From: an uncultured Atopobium sp.
GTDB lineage: Bacteria; Actinomycetota; Coriobacteriia; Coriobacteriales; Atopobiaceae
Direction: 5' to 3'
NCBI GenBank assembly: GCA_938036925.1
Contig: CALHVU010000014.1
Coordinates: 8,902 to 72,901 of the forward strand
Length of the DNA: 64,000 nucleotides
The position numbers and the translations under genes were made by a program. Positions 45,203-54,271 of this stretch are shown here, piece by piece (position 1 is the stretch's first letter; each line of letters starts with the position of its first letter). Under the pieces are notes generated by a model, which had not been told where the DNA came from, ran no database searches, and saw only the letters and a program-made list of their open reading frames with translations.

Positions 45203-45883
45203 ATGGAACTTCGCGAGTACATGTCCATTCGCAGGTCTTACAACTTGGTTAGAAGAGTGGTGCCTGCTAACAGACGACTCACGTTTGAAGAGTTTGCTAT
45301 TTTGTGTCGCCTCAATGTGAAGGGTGCTCCTGTTAAGACTTCAGAAATTGCCGAGTATCAGAGTGCTCTTCGTCCTACGATTACTCATCGTACCTCGCAC
45401 CTGGCAAGGCTTGGTTTCATCAAGAGAGATGAAGGCGCCATTGATCGACGCAACGTAGTGTGTATCATCACAGAAAAGGGTGTAGAAGCAGTTGAGGAGC
45501 TGTCCAAGCTTACCTGTGCTCGTATTGCACCCGGCCAGGCGCTTTCACGTACTTCGTTTGAGCGCATCGTCATGTATGTTGACGCTATGGGAGCTCTGTA
45601 TTGCAGAGCAGCAGATATGGTGCTTCTTGCAATTCTAGATTCTCCTAAAGACGCTCTTTCTATTACAGAGATTGTTGACGCGCTTGGTCTTTTGCAGCCA
45701 ACGGTTTCTATGTCTCTTACTGCTTTGGCAGAAAGTGGTCTGGTACAGCGCAAACATGACGATGCTCTTTCAAGAAGAGTAACTATGGTTGAGCTCACGC
45801 CTCAAGGCAAGACGTATATCAAAGAAATCGTTCAGCAAATTGAAGACATTATTGTTAAAAGAAAGAGCCGTACAGCTGTTTAA
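45203..45883 (+). CDS. MarR-like regulator with two winged-helix domains
   Basis: A 226-residue protein with two MarR-type winged-helix regions, residues about 25-105 (ALRPTITHRTSHLARLGFI as recognition/wing) and 125-215 (LLQPTVSMSLTALAESGLV, then the RRVTMVELTPQGK wing). Ordinary MarR proteins have one and dimerise, so this looks like an intramolecular pair, probably still with more subunits. The effector is unknown. The start is ATG 45203, with GGAGG ahead; an upstream in-frame extension has no ribosome site. It is flanked by AT-rich DNA and precedes rho. Confidence 0.8.
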   Translation: MELREYMSIRRSYNLVRRVVPANRRLTFEEFAILCRLNVKGAPVKTSEIAEYQSALRPTITHRTSHLARLGFIKRDEGAIDRRNVVCIITEKGVEAVEELSKLTCARIAPGQALSRTSFERIVMYVDAMGALYCRAADMVLLAILDSPKDALSITEIVDALGLLQPTVSMSLTALAESGLVQRKHDDALSRRVTMVELTPQGKTYIKEIVQQIEDIIVKRKSRTAV

Positions 45884-45958
45884 ATGATTTATGCAGCTTA
45901 AAGAAATCTAGAAGATGGGTTTCTCGAGGTTTAAGGGTTAGTGGTTATAAATCCCCAT

Positions 45959-46016
45959 TTGCCCGTTTTATGGTGAATTTTATTTATTTTTTCATCATAA
46001 GGCGGGCATTTTCGTG
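45959..46016 (+). terminator. Long hairpin after the MarR-like gene
   Basis: TGCCCG and ATGGTGAA pair with TTCATCAT and CGGGCA around an AT-rich loop, then TTTTC. It ends the regulator transcript about 110 bp before rho. Confidence 0.72.
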
Positions 46017-46125
46017 GTATATTCCTTTTGGATTTGCACCTATTTGATTTTGTTTGTTATCCCTTCATCATATTTCTCACGTATTTTTACAGATTATTTT
46101 GATGAGCAAACAGAGAGGTTTGTAC

Positions 46126-48231
46126 ATGTCGGACGAAACATCTTCGGTCCAAAATGATTCTTTAAATGATGTAGAAAATACTCCAGCACCACGTAGACGT
46201 GGTAGACCTCGTAAGAGTGAAAATAGTAATTCAGAAAATTCAACTTCAGAAAATACCAATTCTGAGACAACTGAAGAAAAGGTCTCTAATTCATCCGCTG
46301 CTAAGCGTCGTCGCGGTCGTCCAACTAAAAAAGAGACTGAGGCGCGTCGTGCGGTAGAGGCTGTTGTGGCAGAGGCTATGAACGCAGCAGGCATTACAGA
46401 GCCACCAAAGCGCCGTCGTGGTCGTCCTAGTAAAGAAGAGATGGAAGAGCGTGCTCTTCATGAGCGTGCTCTTGAAGTTGCACAGGCAGAGGTTCTGGCT
46501 CAGGTCCAGGCAGGCGGCAAGGTTTCTTCTGACGTTGTAGACACTGATCGCCTTACCAAGATTGTTCAGGACGCAACTCAGCCTTCTGCGGAGGTAACCC
46601 CGGCTCCTGCCTTTACTAAAGCAGAGGCAGAGGGTGCAGCTGGCCAGAATACCAATAGGGCTCAGAAGAACTTTGCTGAAGAGCAGGGTAGTGTTGAGCA
46701 GCAGGATGGTGCAGCTCAGGAGCAGGCTTCTGGTGCAGTAGCAGATTCCGAGGCAGCCTCAGCAGAGCGTCCAGGGCGTTCTCGTACGGGCGCAGCACGT
46801 CGTCGACATCGTAATGCTGAGCAAAAAGAAGCAGTTCAGGAGGGCGAGAAGACACAGGAAAACGCACACGCCAACAACCAGGAGCGTCCTTCTCGCGATC
46901 GTAGACAGAACAACCAGCGCAACAAGAATCGCAAGCAAGGCCAGGCAAGCGAGCCATCGCTTTCCAAAGAGGCTCTGCAAGAGATGAAGCTTTCTGAGCT
47001 TCGTGCTAAAGCAACTGAGCTGGGCATTGAGTACGCAGGCGTTCACAAGTCTGATTTGATTGAGCTTGTATACGCTGCATCTGCAGCTGCTGAGGGCTTT
47101 AAGACTGTTGAGGGTATTCTTCAGATTAGCAACGAAGGCTACGGCTGGATTCGTACAGGTAATTACATGGAAGGCGATGACGACGCCTTTGTCCACCAGC
47201 AGATTATTAGAAATCTTGGTCTGCGCCCGGGTGATAGCGTCTTGGGCATGGTGGGACCTGCACGCGTAAATAGCAAGTATCCACCACTGCTTAAGGTTAC
47301 CCAGGTCAACGGTGGGGAAGTTGAGGGTCTTAAGGACCGTCCTCGCTTCAAAGACCTGACCCCTATTTTCCCAGACCAGCCTCTTACTATGGAGCACGGT
47401 AAAGACTCCATTACGGGCCGTGCAATTGATCTGGTGGCTCCTATTGGTAAGGGTCAGCGTGGTTTGATTGTCTCGCCTCCAAAGGCAGGTAAGACCACCA
47501 TTTTGAAGCGCATTTGCCAGTCTATTACCACCAACAATCCTGAGGTCCACCTCTTCTGCCTCTTGGTAGACGAGCGCCCTGAGGAAGTTACAGATATGGA
47601 GCGCTCCATCAAGGGCACCGTTGTTGCTTCAACTTTTGATATGCCAGCAGAGAATCACACCGTTGTCTCGGAGCTCGTCATTGAGCGAGCAAAGCGTCTG
47701 GTTGAGATGGGTCAGGACGTTGTGGTTATTCTGGACTCCATCACACGTCTTGCTCGTGCATACAACCTGGCTATTCCTGCTTCTGGCCGTATTCTTTCTG
47801 GTGGTGTTGATTCCGCAGCTCTGTATCCACCAAAGAAGTTTTTGGGTGCAGCTCGAAATATCGAGAACGGCGGCTCGCTCACTATTATTGCGTCTGCCCT
47901 GGTAGATACAGGCTCCAAGATGGATGAGGTTATCTTCGAGGAGTTCAAGGGCACTGGTAACATGGAGCTCAAGCTTGATCGAGACCTGGCAGATCGCCGC
48001 ATCTTCCCAGCTATTGATCCTGTTTCTTCTGGTACTCGTAATGAGGATCTGCTTATTAAGCCAGAGCTTCAGCCTATGGTATGGGGCGTTCGCCGTATTC
48101 TTGCAGGTTTCAATAACACGGAGCGTGCAACTACTGCTCTTATCAGTGGTCTTAAGCAGACCGATAATAACCAGGACTTCCTGATTAGATCTGCAAAGAA
48201 GGCTGCACAGTCTGACTATCCACAGAATTAG
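46126..48231 (+). CDS. rho: Transcription termination factor Rho with AT-hook-bearing extension
   Basis: A 701-residue hexameric RNA helicase that ends transcripts. Residues 1-290 are a charged, low-complexity extension with three RGRP AT-hook cores (RRRGRPRK, RRRGRPTK and RRRGRPSK at about residues 24, 64 and 98) and later Gln/Arg-rich sequence. The Rho N-terminal domain (LRAKATELGIEYAG), the RNA-binding cold-shock-like domain (EGYGWIRTGNYM) and the ATPase (PPKAGKTTILK Walker A, VVILDSITRLARAYN Walker B) follow and are complete. Start 46126 is chosen because GAGAGG lies ahead. A strong terminator follows. Confidence 0.95.
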   Translation: MSDETSSVQNDSLNDVENTPAPRRRGRPRKSENSNSENSTSENTNSETTEEKVSNSSAAKRRRGRPTKKETEARRAVEAVVAEAMNAAGITEPPKRRRGRPSKEEMEERALHERALEVAQAEVLAQVQAGGKVSSDVVDTDRLTKIVQDATQPSAEVTPAPAFTKAEAEGAAGQNTNRAQKNFAEEQGSVEQQDGAAQEQASGAVADSEAASAERPGRSRTGAARRRHRNAEQKEAVQEGEKTQENAHANNQERPSRDRRQNNQRNKNRKQGQASEPSLSKEALQEMKLSELRAKATELGIEYAGVHKSDLIELVYAASAAAEGFKTVEGILQISNEGYGWIRTGNYMEGDDDAFVHQQIIRNLGLRPGDSVLGMVGPARVNSKYPPLLKVTQVNGGEVEGLKDRPRFKDLTPIFPDQPLTMEHGKDSITGRAIDLVAPIGKGQRGLIVSPPKAGKTTILKRICQSITTNNPEVHLFCLLVDERPEEVTDMERSIKGTVVASTFDMPAENHTVVSELVIERAKRLVEMGQDVVVILDSITRLARAYNLAIPASGRILSGGVDSAALYPPKKFLGAARNIENGGSLTIIASALVDTGSKMDEVIFEEFKGTGNMELKLDRDLADRRIFPAIDPVSSGTRNEDLLIKPELQPMVWGVRRILAGFNNTERATTALISGLKQTDNNQDFLIRSAKKAAQSDYPQN

Positions 48232-48250
48232 TCAGATTTAAAGATGATGC

Positions 48251-48296
48251 AAGAAGTGCTTTCCAATCTATGTTGGGAGGCACTTCTTTTTTCTCG
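48251..48296 (+). terminator. Intrinsic terminator after rho
   Basis: GAAGTGCTTTCC pairs with GGGAGGCACTTC and is followed by six T. The rest of the gap up to 48528 is AT-rich and includes TATAGT near 48371 as a possible -10 for the next gene; nothing else is recognised there. Confidence 0.88.
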
Positions 48297-48528
48297 CCAT
48301 TTTTGTTGAATAACTGCCGAAGAATTATGAAAAAGTTTTAAAGACGCTGTAAAAAATAATGAATTACGCTATAGTCATTTCTAACAGCACAATTATGTGT
48401 TGCAGCGGATACAAAAAGATGAAATGAAGCCCACCCGTTGCTCACGTCACCCTTATTGGGTTTAGTAGCATATGCAAATTTAGCGTGTGTCTTCATACAT
48501 CTTCTTAGCGTTTGTAGGGGGAGTTTGT

Positions 48529-49911
48529 ATGACAGAAGGTAGGAATCCGGCAGTAGTCGCCGGCCTGCTCAGTGGACTGGTTCTGGTAGCAGAGCCAGCA
48601 TCTGCGTATGCCCTTACCGCTAATGAAATTCGTCAAACGCCTCTTGGTGCAATCTTTACAGGCATTGGAGTGGGACTTGCTGCGGTTGCAGTCATTTCTG
48701 GTGCAGCCTTGGTAGTCTCTCGCTTGGTAAATCGTGGCGAGAAAATCGATGAGGTAGAAGCAAAGAGCCAGTCGGCTACAACGTTCCAGAGCTCAGATGA
48801 GGTTCTATCTTCAAAGCAGGTCTCAGCTGCATCGAACTTCTCGTCAGAAGAGAGCATTGTGATTCCGCTGGACTCTTCAAGGCGCTCGATTGCTGCGTAC
48901 AAACCAAAGCACATGAGGGCTTCTCAGTGGGATATGACTGGTTCCATTCGTGTTCAGTCTGCTAAGCTGTCTGCAAAGAAGTTGCAGGTTGTAAGTACGG
49001 CCGCAGAGGGTGTTCTTCCAGTTCGCGCAAAGAAGGCTCCTGCGCACTCTACAAACGACTACGCTCAGATTGCAGAGAACTACACCAAGCTTTTGAGCTG
49101 GCGCGAGCGTACCGTTGCACGTGCAAAGGGTGCTGCTGCGGTACTTCTTGAGCGTTTAGGACAAGATCCTATGAACGGCCTGCCTATTATCGAGCGCGCT
49201 GACGGAACAGTTGGTGACGTTGGCACTGCTTGGTGGACTAAGGCTGTGGGTGAAGAGTCCATTACGCGCGATTTTGGTATTGCTGAGATTGGCGCCGAGG
49301 CTATCCCAGAAGACTTCACTAATCATGCTGCTGATATTTCTAGCCGTATCTCTTACGTTGACCAGGGAGTCTTCCCTGAGAAGCGTACGATTGACGAGCT
49401 TGAGCATGCTGATGATTGGACGCTTGCGCTGGCTGCAATGGACGAGCATCTAGCTCGCCATGATCAGCAGCAGATGCGCAAGTATCATCCAGTGCAGTTG
49501 CCGCTCATTGGTCAGGTTGCTGCTGAGGCTGAAGTTGCAAGCTCGGTGGAGTTGTCGGGTGCAAAACCTGCTGCGTCTCACAAGGTTACCGCAGCTCAGA
49601 TACGTCCTTCTCGCGAGCCAAACTACGCTGGTGTGGTTGCACAATCAACCGCAATGCCGCTGATTAAGGCTACAAACGATACGTCATCGCATGTTCAGGA
49701 CATCTTTGACGCGGTTGAGCGTGAGATGGCAGCTGAGCTTCAGGCTGCTGACGAGAGACCAACGCGCGAGCTGCTTCGCCTCATTGAGGGCGGCACCAGC
49801 AAGATGAAGAAGATTTCTTCGCTTGATCTTGGTGAGAAGACCAGTGCAGACAAGGCCTCTTACAAGCCTCGTCACTTTGCTGGTGAGCTTCCGCTGGTAC
49901 GTGAGGCGTAA
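48529..49911 (+). CDS. Unknown protein with N-terminal signal or membrane segments
   Basis: A 460-residue protein I do not recognise. Residues 8-30 (VVAGLLSGLVLVAEPASAYA) look like a signal peptide with an Ala-x-Ala site, and a second hydrophobic stretch is at about 42-68 (GAIFTGIGVGLAAVAVISGA). The remaining 390 residues are hydrophilic, rich in Ala, Glu and Ser, with no known motif. ATG 48529 has AGGGGGAG ahead and is preferred to a longer frame. A strong AT-rich promoter region precedes it. Possible roles include an envelope or regulatory membrane protein, but nothing decides. Confidence 0.7.
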   Translation: MTEGRNPAVVAGLLSGLVLVAEPASAYALTANEIRQTPLGAIFTGIGVGLAAVAVISGAALVVSRLVNRGEKIDEVEAKSQSATTFQSSDEVLSSKQVSAASNFSSEESIVIPLDSSRRSIAAYKPKHMRASQWDMTGSIRVQSAKLSAKKLQVVSTAAEGVLPVRAKKAPAHSTNDYAQIAENYTKLLSWRERTVARAKGAAAVLLERLGQDPMNGLPIIERADGTVGDVGTAWWTKAVGEESITRDFGIAEIGAEAIPEDFTNHAADISSRISYVDQGVFPEKRTIDELEHADDWTLALAAMDEHLARHDQQQMRKYHPVQLPLIGQVAAEAEVASSVELSGAKPAASHKVTAAQIRPSREPNYAGVVAQSTAMPLIKATNDTSSHVQDIFDAVEREMAAELQAADERPTRELLRLIEGGTSKMKKISSLDLGEKTSADKASYKPRHFAGELPLVREA

Positions 49912-50029
49912 GTAGCACACGTAGGCCAGCTGCGGGTAGTCAGAAGACAACCGCGCAACCGTCGCGAAAGGCTGGAGCTCGTAGAAACATCTGGTTTCTC
50001 TAAAATTATTTCAAGTTAGATAACATTTT

Positions 50030-50066
50030 TTGGCTGTGGTTCTTTTTTAAGGGCTGCAGCCATATT
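50030..50066 (+). terminator. Hairpin ahead of the liv operon
   Basis: TGGCTG pairs with CAGCCA around a T-rich loop, followed by TATTG. It may end the upstream transcript or belong to the liv leader. No riboswitch is recognised in 49912-50110. Confidence 0.4.
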
Positions 50067-50110
50067 GTGTTGTGTCACATATTCAACGCTATGGAGAAAA
50101 GGAGATGAAT

Positions 50111-51292
50111 ATGGCACATAAGCTAACGCGACGACGCTTTTTGGAGGTGGCCGGGACCATTGCGGGGTCGTTTGCTCTAGCAGGTTGTTCGCCAAAGAAC
50201 CAAGACCCTAACTCCATTTACGTTGGCGTGATGGGTCCATTTACCGGCGACGTTGCTCAGTATGGTCTTGCGGTACGTAGCGGCGTTCTTCTGTATCTCA
50301 AGGAGTTCAACAAGAAGGGTGGCGTTAACGGACGTCAGATTGTCTCTATTGTTGAGGACGAGAAGGGCGATTCAACTGAGGCCATTCTTGTCTATAACAA
50401 GCTTCTTGACGAGAACGTCTGTGCAATTCTAGGTGACGTTACCTCAACGCCAACCATTGCACTGGCGCAGAAATCGGTTCTGGACAACATTCCTTGCGTA
50501 ACGGCATCTGCAACAGCAGAAGACGTTGTTGCTCACGGCAATAACATGTTCCGCGCTACTGTCACCGACCCATTCCAGGGCGTTGTTCTTGCAGAGTTTG
50601 CTAAAAAGCAAGGCTATCAGCGTGTAGGAACCATCTTTAACTCTGGTGGCGATTATGAGATTGGCGTAAACAACGCATTTGTCCAGAGGGCTCGTGAGTT
50701 GGGCATTGAGGTTGTATCCCAGCAGGGCTATCCAACGGGAGCTGTTGACTTTAACGCCCAGCTTACCAGCATTATTGGACTGGATCCTGATGCCATTTTG
50801 GCTCCAAACTATTACCAGGATAACGGCAAGATTGTGACGCAGGCTCGTCAGCTTGGCTGCAAAAAGCCTTTTATGGGCGCAGATGGTTGGGCAGGCATCA
50901 TTGGCGGCGAGCAGGACTATGCTTCTGCGGCTGACCTTGAAGGATGCTTCTATTGCTCTGCCTTTGTTGCTTCAAACCCAGATGAAAAAGTTCAGCATTT
51001 TGTTAAGGCTTATACCGAGGAATACGGTGAGGCTCCAACTAACTTCTGTTCTTTGGGCTATGACGCAGCAATGATTCTTTGCTCCGCTCTTAAGACTGTC
51101 GAGAAACGTGGTTATACCTACAACTCTAATGAGTATAGGCAAGCCATTATTGATGCGATTGCATCTGGTGTGGTCGAAGGTGTTACTGGAACCCTTTCAT
51201 ATCAGGGAACAGGTGACCCAGTGAAGTCCACCTTGATTATTACCTTTAAAGATGGCAAAGAGTCCATCTATGACACGATCAATCCTTCATAG
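50111..51292 (+). CDS. livJ: Branched-chain amino-acid ABC transporter substrate-binding lipoprotein
   Basis: A 393-residue periplasmic-type binding protein (Leu/Ile/Val family). The N-terminus combines a twin-arginine-like RRRFLEVAG with a lipobox LAGC, so it is an exported lipoprotein anchored to the membrane. The mature fold shows VGVMGPFTGDVAQYG and the ligand-binding pattern of type I binding proteins. ATG 50111 is preferred over 50105 because AAAGGAG lies six bases ahead. It heads a five-gene liv operon. The true ligand may be another amino acid or amide. Confidence 0.9.
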   Translation: MAHKLTRRRFLEVAGTIAGSFALAGCSPKNQDPNSIYVGVMGPFTGDVAQYGLAVRSGVLLYLKEFNKKGGVNGRQIVSIVEDEKGDSTEAILVYNKLLDENVCAILGDVTSTPTIALAQKSVLDNIPCVTASATAEDVVAHGNNMFRATVTDPFQGVVLAEFAKKQGYQRVGTIFNSGGDYEIGVNNAFVQRARELGIEVVSQQGYPTGAVDFNAQLTSIIGLDPDAILAPNYYQDNGKIVTQARQLGCKKPFMGADGWAGIIGGEQDYASAADLEGCFYCSAFVASNPDEKVQHFVKAYTEEYGEAPTNFCSLGYDAAMILCSALKTVEKRGYTYNSNEYRQAIIDAIASGVVEGVTGTLSYQGTGDPVKSTLIITFKDGKESIYDTINPS

Positions 51293-51307
51293 AAAAGAGA
51301 ACCTCAG

Positions 51308-52180
51308 ATGTTTTTGACTCAGGTGCTCAATGGACTTCAATTGGGCAGTATTTACGCACTGGTGGCGCTTGGTTACACAATGGTGTACGGCATCATCTTG
51401 CTTCTTAACTTTGCACATGGTGACATCATCATGTTTGGTTCCTACGTTGCTTGGATTGCGCTTGTTCAGTTAGGACTCAATCCTGCAATCGCCGTTCTTC
51501 TCGCCATTTTTGGTTGTGTTGTGCTGGGCGTTCTTATTGATAAGGTTGCCTATGCACCACTCAGAGAAGCTCCAAGGCTTTCTATTCTGATTACCGCAAT
51601 TGGTGTTTCTTACCTGCTTGAAAATGGTGTTCAACTACTTCTTGGCGCTGACGCTAAGGTTGTTCCAAGCATCATTGACCTGGGAACTGTTCAGGTATTT
51701 GGTTCGACGCTCTCCGGCACTGCACTTTTGACTGTTGCCGTTACTATTGTGGCAACCGTTGTTCTGACCCTTTTGGTTCAGAAGACTCGTCTTGGTAAGG
51801 CAATGCGTGCCGTTTCTGAGGATATGGGCGCTGCTCGTCTGATGGGCGTCAACGTCAATAGCACTATTAGCTTTACCTTTGCAGTTGGTTCCGCTCTGGC
51901 AGGCATTGCAGCTATTCTGTACTCCATGGCATACCAGCAGGTTTCTCCTACCATGGGCGTCATGCTGGGCACCAAGGCATTTGTTGCAGCAGTTCTTGGC
52001 GGCATTGGCTCCATTCCTGGCGCTGTTATTGGCGGCCTTATTGTTGGCTTCTCCGAGGTCTTTGTTGCTGCCTTTGGTCTGTCTGTCTGGCAGGATGCAG
52101 TAGTCTTCTTACTCTTGATTCTTGTTCTTGTTGTGAAACCAACTGGCTTGCTTGGTCGACCAGTTACCGAGAAAGTGTAA
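51308..52180 (+). CDS. livH: Branched-chain amino-acid ABC transporter permease LivH
   Basis: A 290-residue permease with about eight membrane segments. The N-terminal ALVALGYTMVYGIILLLNFAHGD (broken at residue 23) and the cytoplasmic EAA-like loop near VSEDMGAARLMGVNVN are typical. It follows livJ by 15 bp. Confidence 0.93.
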   Translation: MFLTQVLNGLQLGSIYALVALGYTMVYGIILLLNFAHGDIIMFGSYVAWIALVQLGLNPAIAVLLAIFGCVVLGVLIDKVAYAPLREAPRLSILITAIGVSYLLENGVQLLLGADAKVVPSIIDLGTVQVFGSTLSGTALLTVAVTIVATVVLTLLVQKTRLGKAMRAVSEDMGAARLMGVNVNSTISFTFAVGSALAGIAAILYSMAYQQVSPTMGVMLGTKAFVAAVLGGIGSIPGAVIGGLIVGFSEVFVAAFGLSVWQDAVVFLLLILVLVVKPTGLLGRPVTEKV

Positions 52181-52190
52181 GGAGGCTCAC

Positions 52191-53420
52191 ATGACTAAAA
52201 TGTATCCACGCGATAATAACCACAACCCCGTAATTGTCACTGGTTTTGGTGGAAAAGATGGTCAGCGTCGTGAGCTCACTATGCCTGCTCGCTATGCCAT
52301 CAATGCAATTCTTGTTGCGCTCTTTGTCTTTGGTGGAAACTTCCTGGTAGGAGAGGGCCTTATTTCTCGCTATCAGACCGTTGTTTTTGAGCAAATTGGC
52401 GTGTATGTTCTGATGACCGTTTCTCTGAACATTGTTACTGGTTATCTGGGACAGCTTCCTCTGGGCCACGCTGGCTTTATGTCCATTGGTGGTTATGCCT
52501 GCGCAATCTTTATCATTCGCATGATGCCACTCTTTGGTCTGGATGCTCAGTCCATGGCTTCAGGCTCTACACCTGCAGTTATTCTTTTTGTTGTGGGCCT
52601 TTTGTTTGGCGGCATTTGTGCCGCTCTGATGGGTGTGGTTATTGGTATTCCAGCACTTCGTCTTCGCGGTGATTACCTGGCCATCATTACTCTGGGCTTT
52701 GCAGAGATTATCCGCGTTGTCCTGGTAAACATTGACTCTGCTCTTGGCTTCAAGCTTACTGGTGGTGCATCAGGCCTCACGGGTATTCCTGCTTATACCG
52801 GCTACCTGAACACCGCAATTGTTGTTTCGCTTGCCATCTTTGCTATTCATACTCTTATGAAGTCTAGACATGGACGCGCTATTCTCGCCATCCGCGATAA
52901 CGAGATTGCGGCAGAGGCATCAGGCGTTAACACCACGTATTACAAGACCCTTGCCTTTGTTTTCTCTGCATTCCTTGCTGGTATTGCAGGCGGCCTTTAC
53001 GCGGGCTGCATCGGCGTCATGGCGCCTGCCAAGTTTGGCTTTATGAAGTCTGTTGAGATTCTAGTTATGGTTGTTCTTGGTGGCATGGGCTCTATGTTTG
53101 GCTCCGTTGTGTCCGCAACTGTCCTGACCGTACTCCCAGAGGCTCTACGTGCCTTTGCTGACTACCGCATGGTTGCTTATGCAATTGTCTTGATTCTGGT
53201 CATGATCTTCAGACCTGAGGGTCTGTTTGGCTCGTATGACTTCTCGCTGTCTCGCATCATCGAGCGAGTCATGAACAGAGACTTCCCTTGGAACAAGGAT
53301 GACTCGGACGAGCAGACAGACGTGCCGGTCAACGCGAAGGCAGACGCTCAGGCAAACGAGCAGGCGGATACGCAGGTAGACGTGCAGGCAGAAGCCTCAA
53401 CTGATTCGAAGGAGGCGTAA
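52191..53420 (+). CDS. livM: Branched-chain amino-acid ABC transporter permease LivM
   Basis: A 409-residue second permease subunit with about nine membrane segments and the LivM signature NIVTGYLGQLPLGHAGFM and GDYLAIITLGFAEI. ATG 52191 is preferred, since GGAGG precedes it; a longer frame overlaps livH. The last 45 residues are a low-complexity cytosolic tail of Gln, Asp, Ala and Val repeats (QADTQVDVQAEAS), absent from most relatives. Confidence 0.93.
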   Translation: MTKMYPRDNNHNPVIVTGFGGKDGQRRELTMPARYAINAILVALFVFGGNFLVGEGLISRYQTVVFEQIGVYVLMTVSLNIVTGYLGQLPLGHAGFMSIGGYACAIFIIRMMPLFGLDAQSMASGSTPAVILFVVGLLFGGICAALMGVVIGIPALRLRGDYLAIITLGFAEIIRVVLVNIDSALGFKLTGGASGLTGIPAYTGYLNTAIVVSLAIFAIHTLMKSRHGRAILAIRDNEIAAEASGVNTTYYKTLAFVFSAFLAGIAGGLYAGCIGVMAPAKFGFMKSVEILVMVVLGGMGSMFGSVVSATVLTVLPEALRAFADYRMVAYAIVLILVMIFRPEGLFGSYDFSLSRIIERVMNRDFPWNKDDSDEQTDVPVNAKADAQANEQADTQVDVQAEASTDSKEA

Positions 53421-53425
53421 GAGCG

Positions 53426-54271
53426 ATGGCAACTAAAAACACTACAAAACTTATCAGGCAAGAGTCTCCTAACCTTATTCCTGAGCGAGACCTTGGCGCA
53501 ATTCCAGTTCTTCAGGCTGAGCACCTTGGCATTGACTTTGGTGGCTTGACGGCTGTTAATGACTTCAACATCGCTCTTGGTCCTACCGAGATTTCTGGCA
53601 TTATCGGCCCTAACGGTGCAGGTAAAACAACTGTTTTTAACTTGCTTACCTGTGTCTACAAGCCAACCCGTGGTACCGTAATGATTGACGGCTACGACCT
53701 TGCTGGTAAAAGCGTTGTTGAAGCAAATCATATGGGTATTGCCCGCACCTTCCAGAACATTCGACTGTTCAACAACATGACGGTTATGGAGAACATTCAG
53801 GTTGGTCAGGGCAGCCACATGACGTCTCATTTCTTTGAGGACGTCCTTCGTCTTCCAGCTCACTGGAAGCAGGAGAAAGAGAGCGCCGATAACGCCCGCG
53901 ATTTGCTGCACATTTTTGGTATGGAGAACCTTGCAAATACCCTTGCAGGCAACCTGCCTTATGGCGCTCAGCGCAAGCTTGAGATTCTTCGCGCTCTGGC
54001 AACGCAGCCTAAGATTTTGCTGCTTGACGAACCAGCTGCAGGCATGAACCCAGCAGAGACCGACGAGCTTATGGAGAATGTCCTTAAGATTCGTGATGAT
54101 TTCAAGATTGCTGTTCTTCTCATCGAGCATGATATGAAGTTTGTGATGGGTATCTGCGAGGGACTTGCTGTCCTTGATCACGGCAACATCATCGCAAAAG
54201 GTACGCCCGAAGAGGTTCAGAACAATCCTCGCGTTATCGAGGCTTATCTTGGAAAGCAGGAGGTGCGCTAA
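53426..54271 (+). CDS. livG: Branched-chain amino-acid ABC transporter ATPase LivG
   Basis: A 281-residue ATPase. Walker A is GPNGAGKTT, Walker B is LLLDEPAAGMNP, and the LivG-specific insert lies between them near HWKQEKESAD. The signature motif is LPYGAQRKLEI rather than LSGGQ, which is normal for LivG. It is 5 bp after livM and its last base overlaps the livF start. Confidence 0.95.
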   Translation: MATKNTTKLIRQESPNLIPERDLGAIPVLQAEHLGIDFGGLTAVNDFNIALGPTEISGIIGPNGAGKTTVFNLLTCVYKPTRGTVMIDGYDLAGKSVVEANHMGIARTFQNIRLFNNMTVMENIQVGQGSHMTSHFFEDVLRLPAHWKQEKESADNARDLLHIFGMENLANTLAGNLPYGAQRKLEILRALATQPKILLLDEPAAGMNPAETDELMENVLKIRDDFKIAVLLIEHDMKFVMGICEGLAVLDHGNIIAKGTPEEVQNNPRVIEAYLGKQEVR

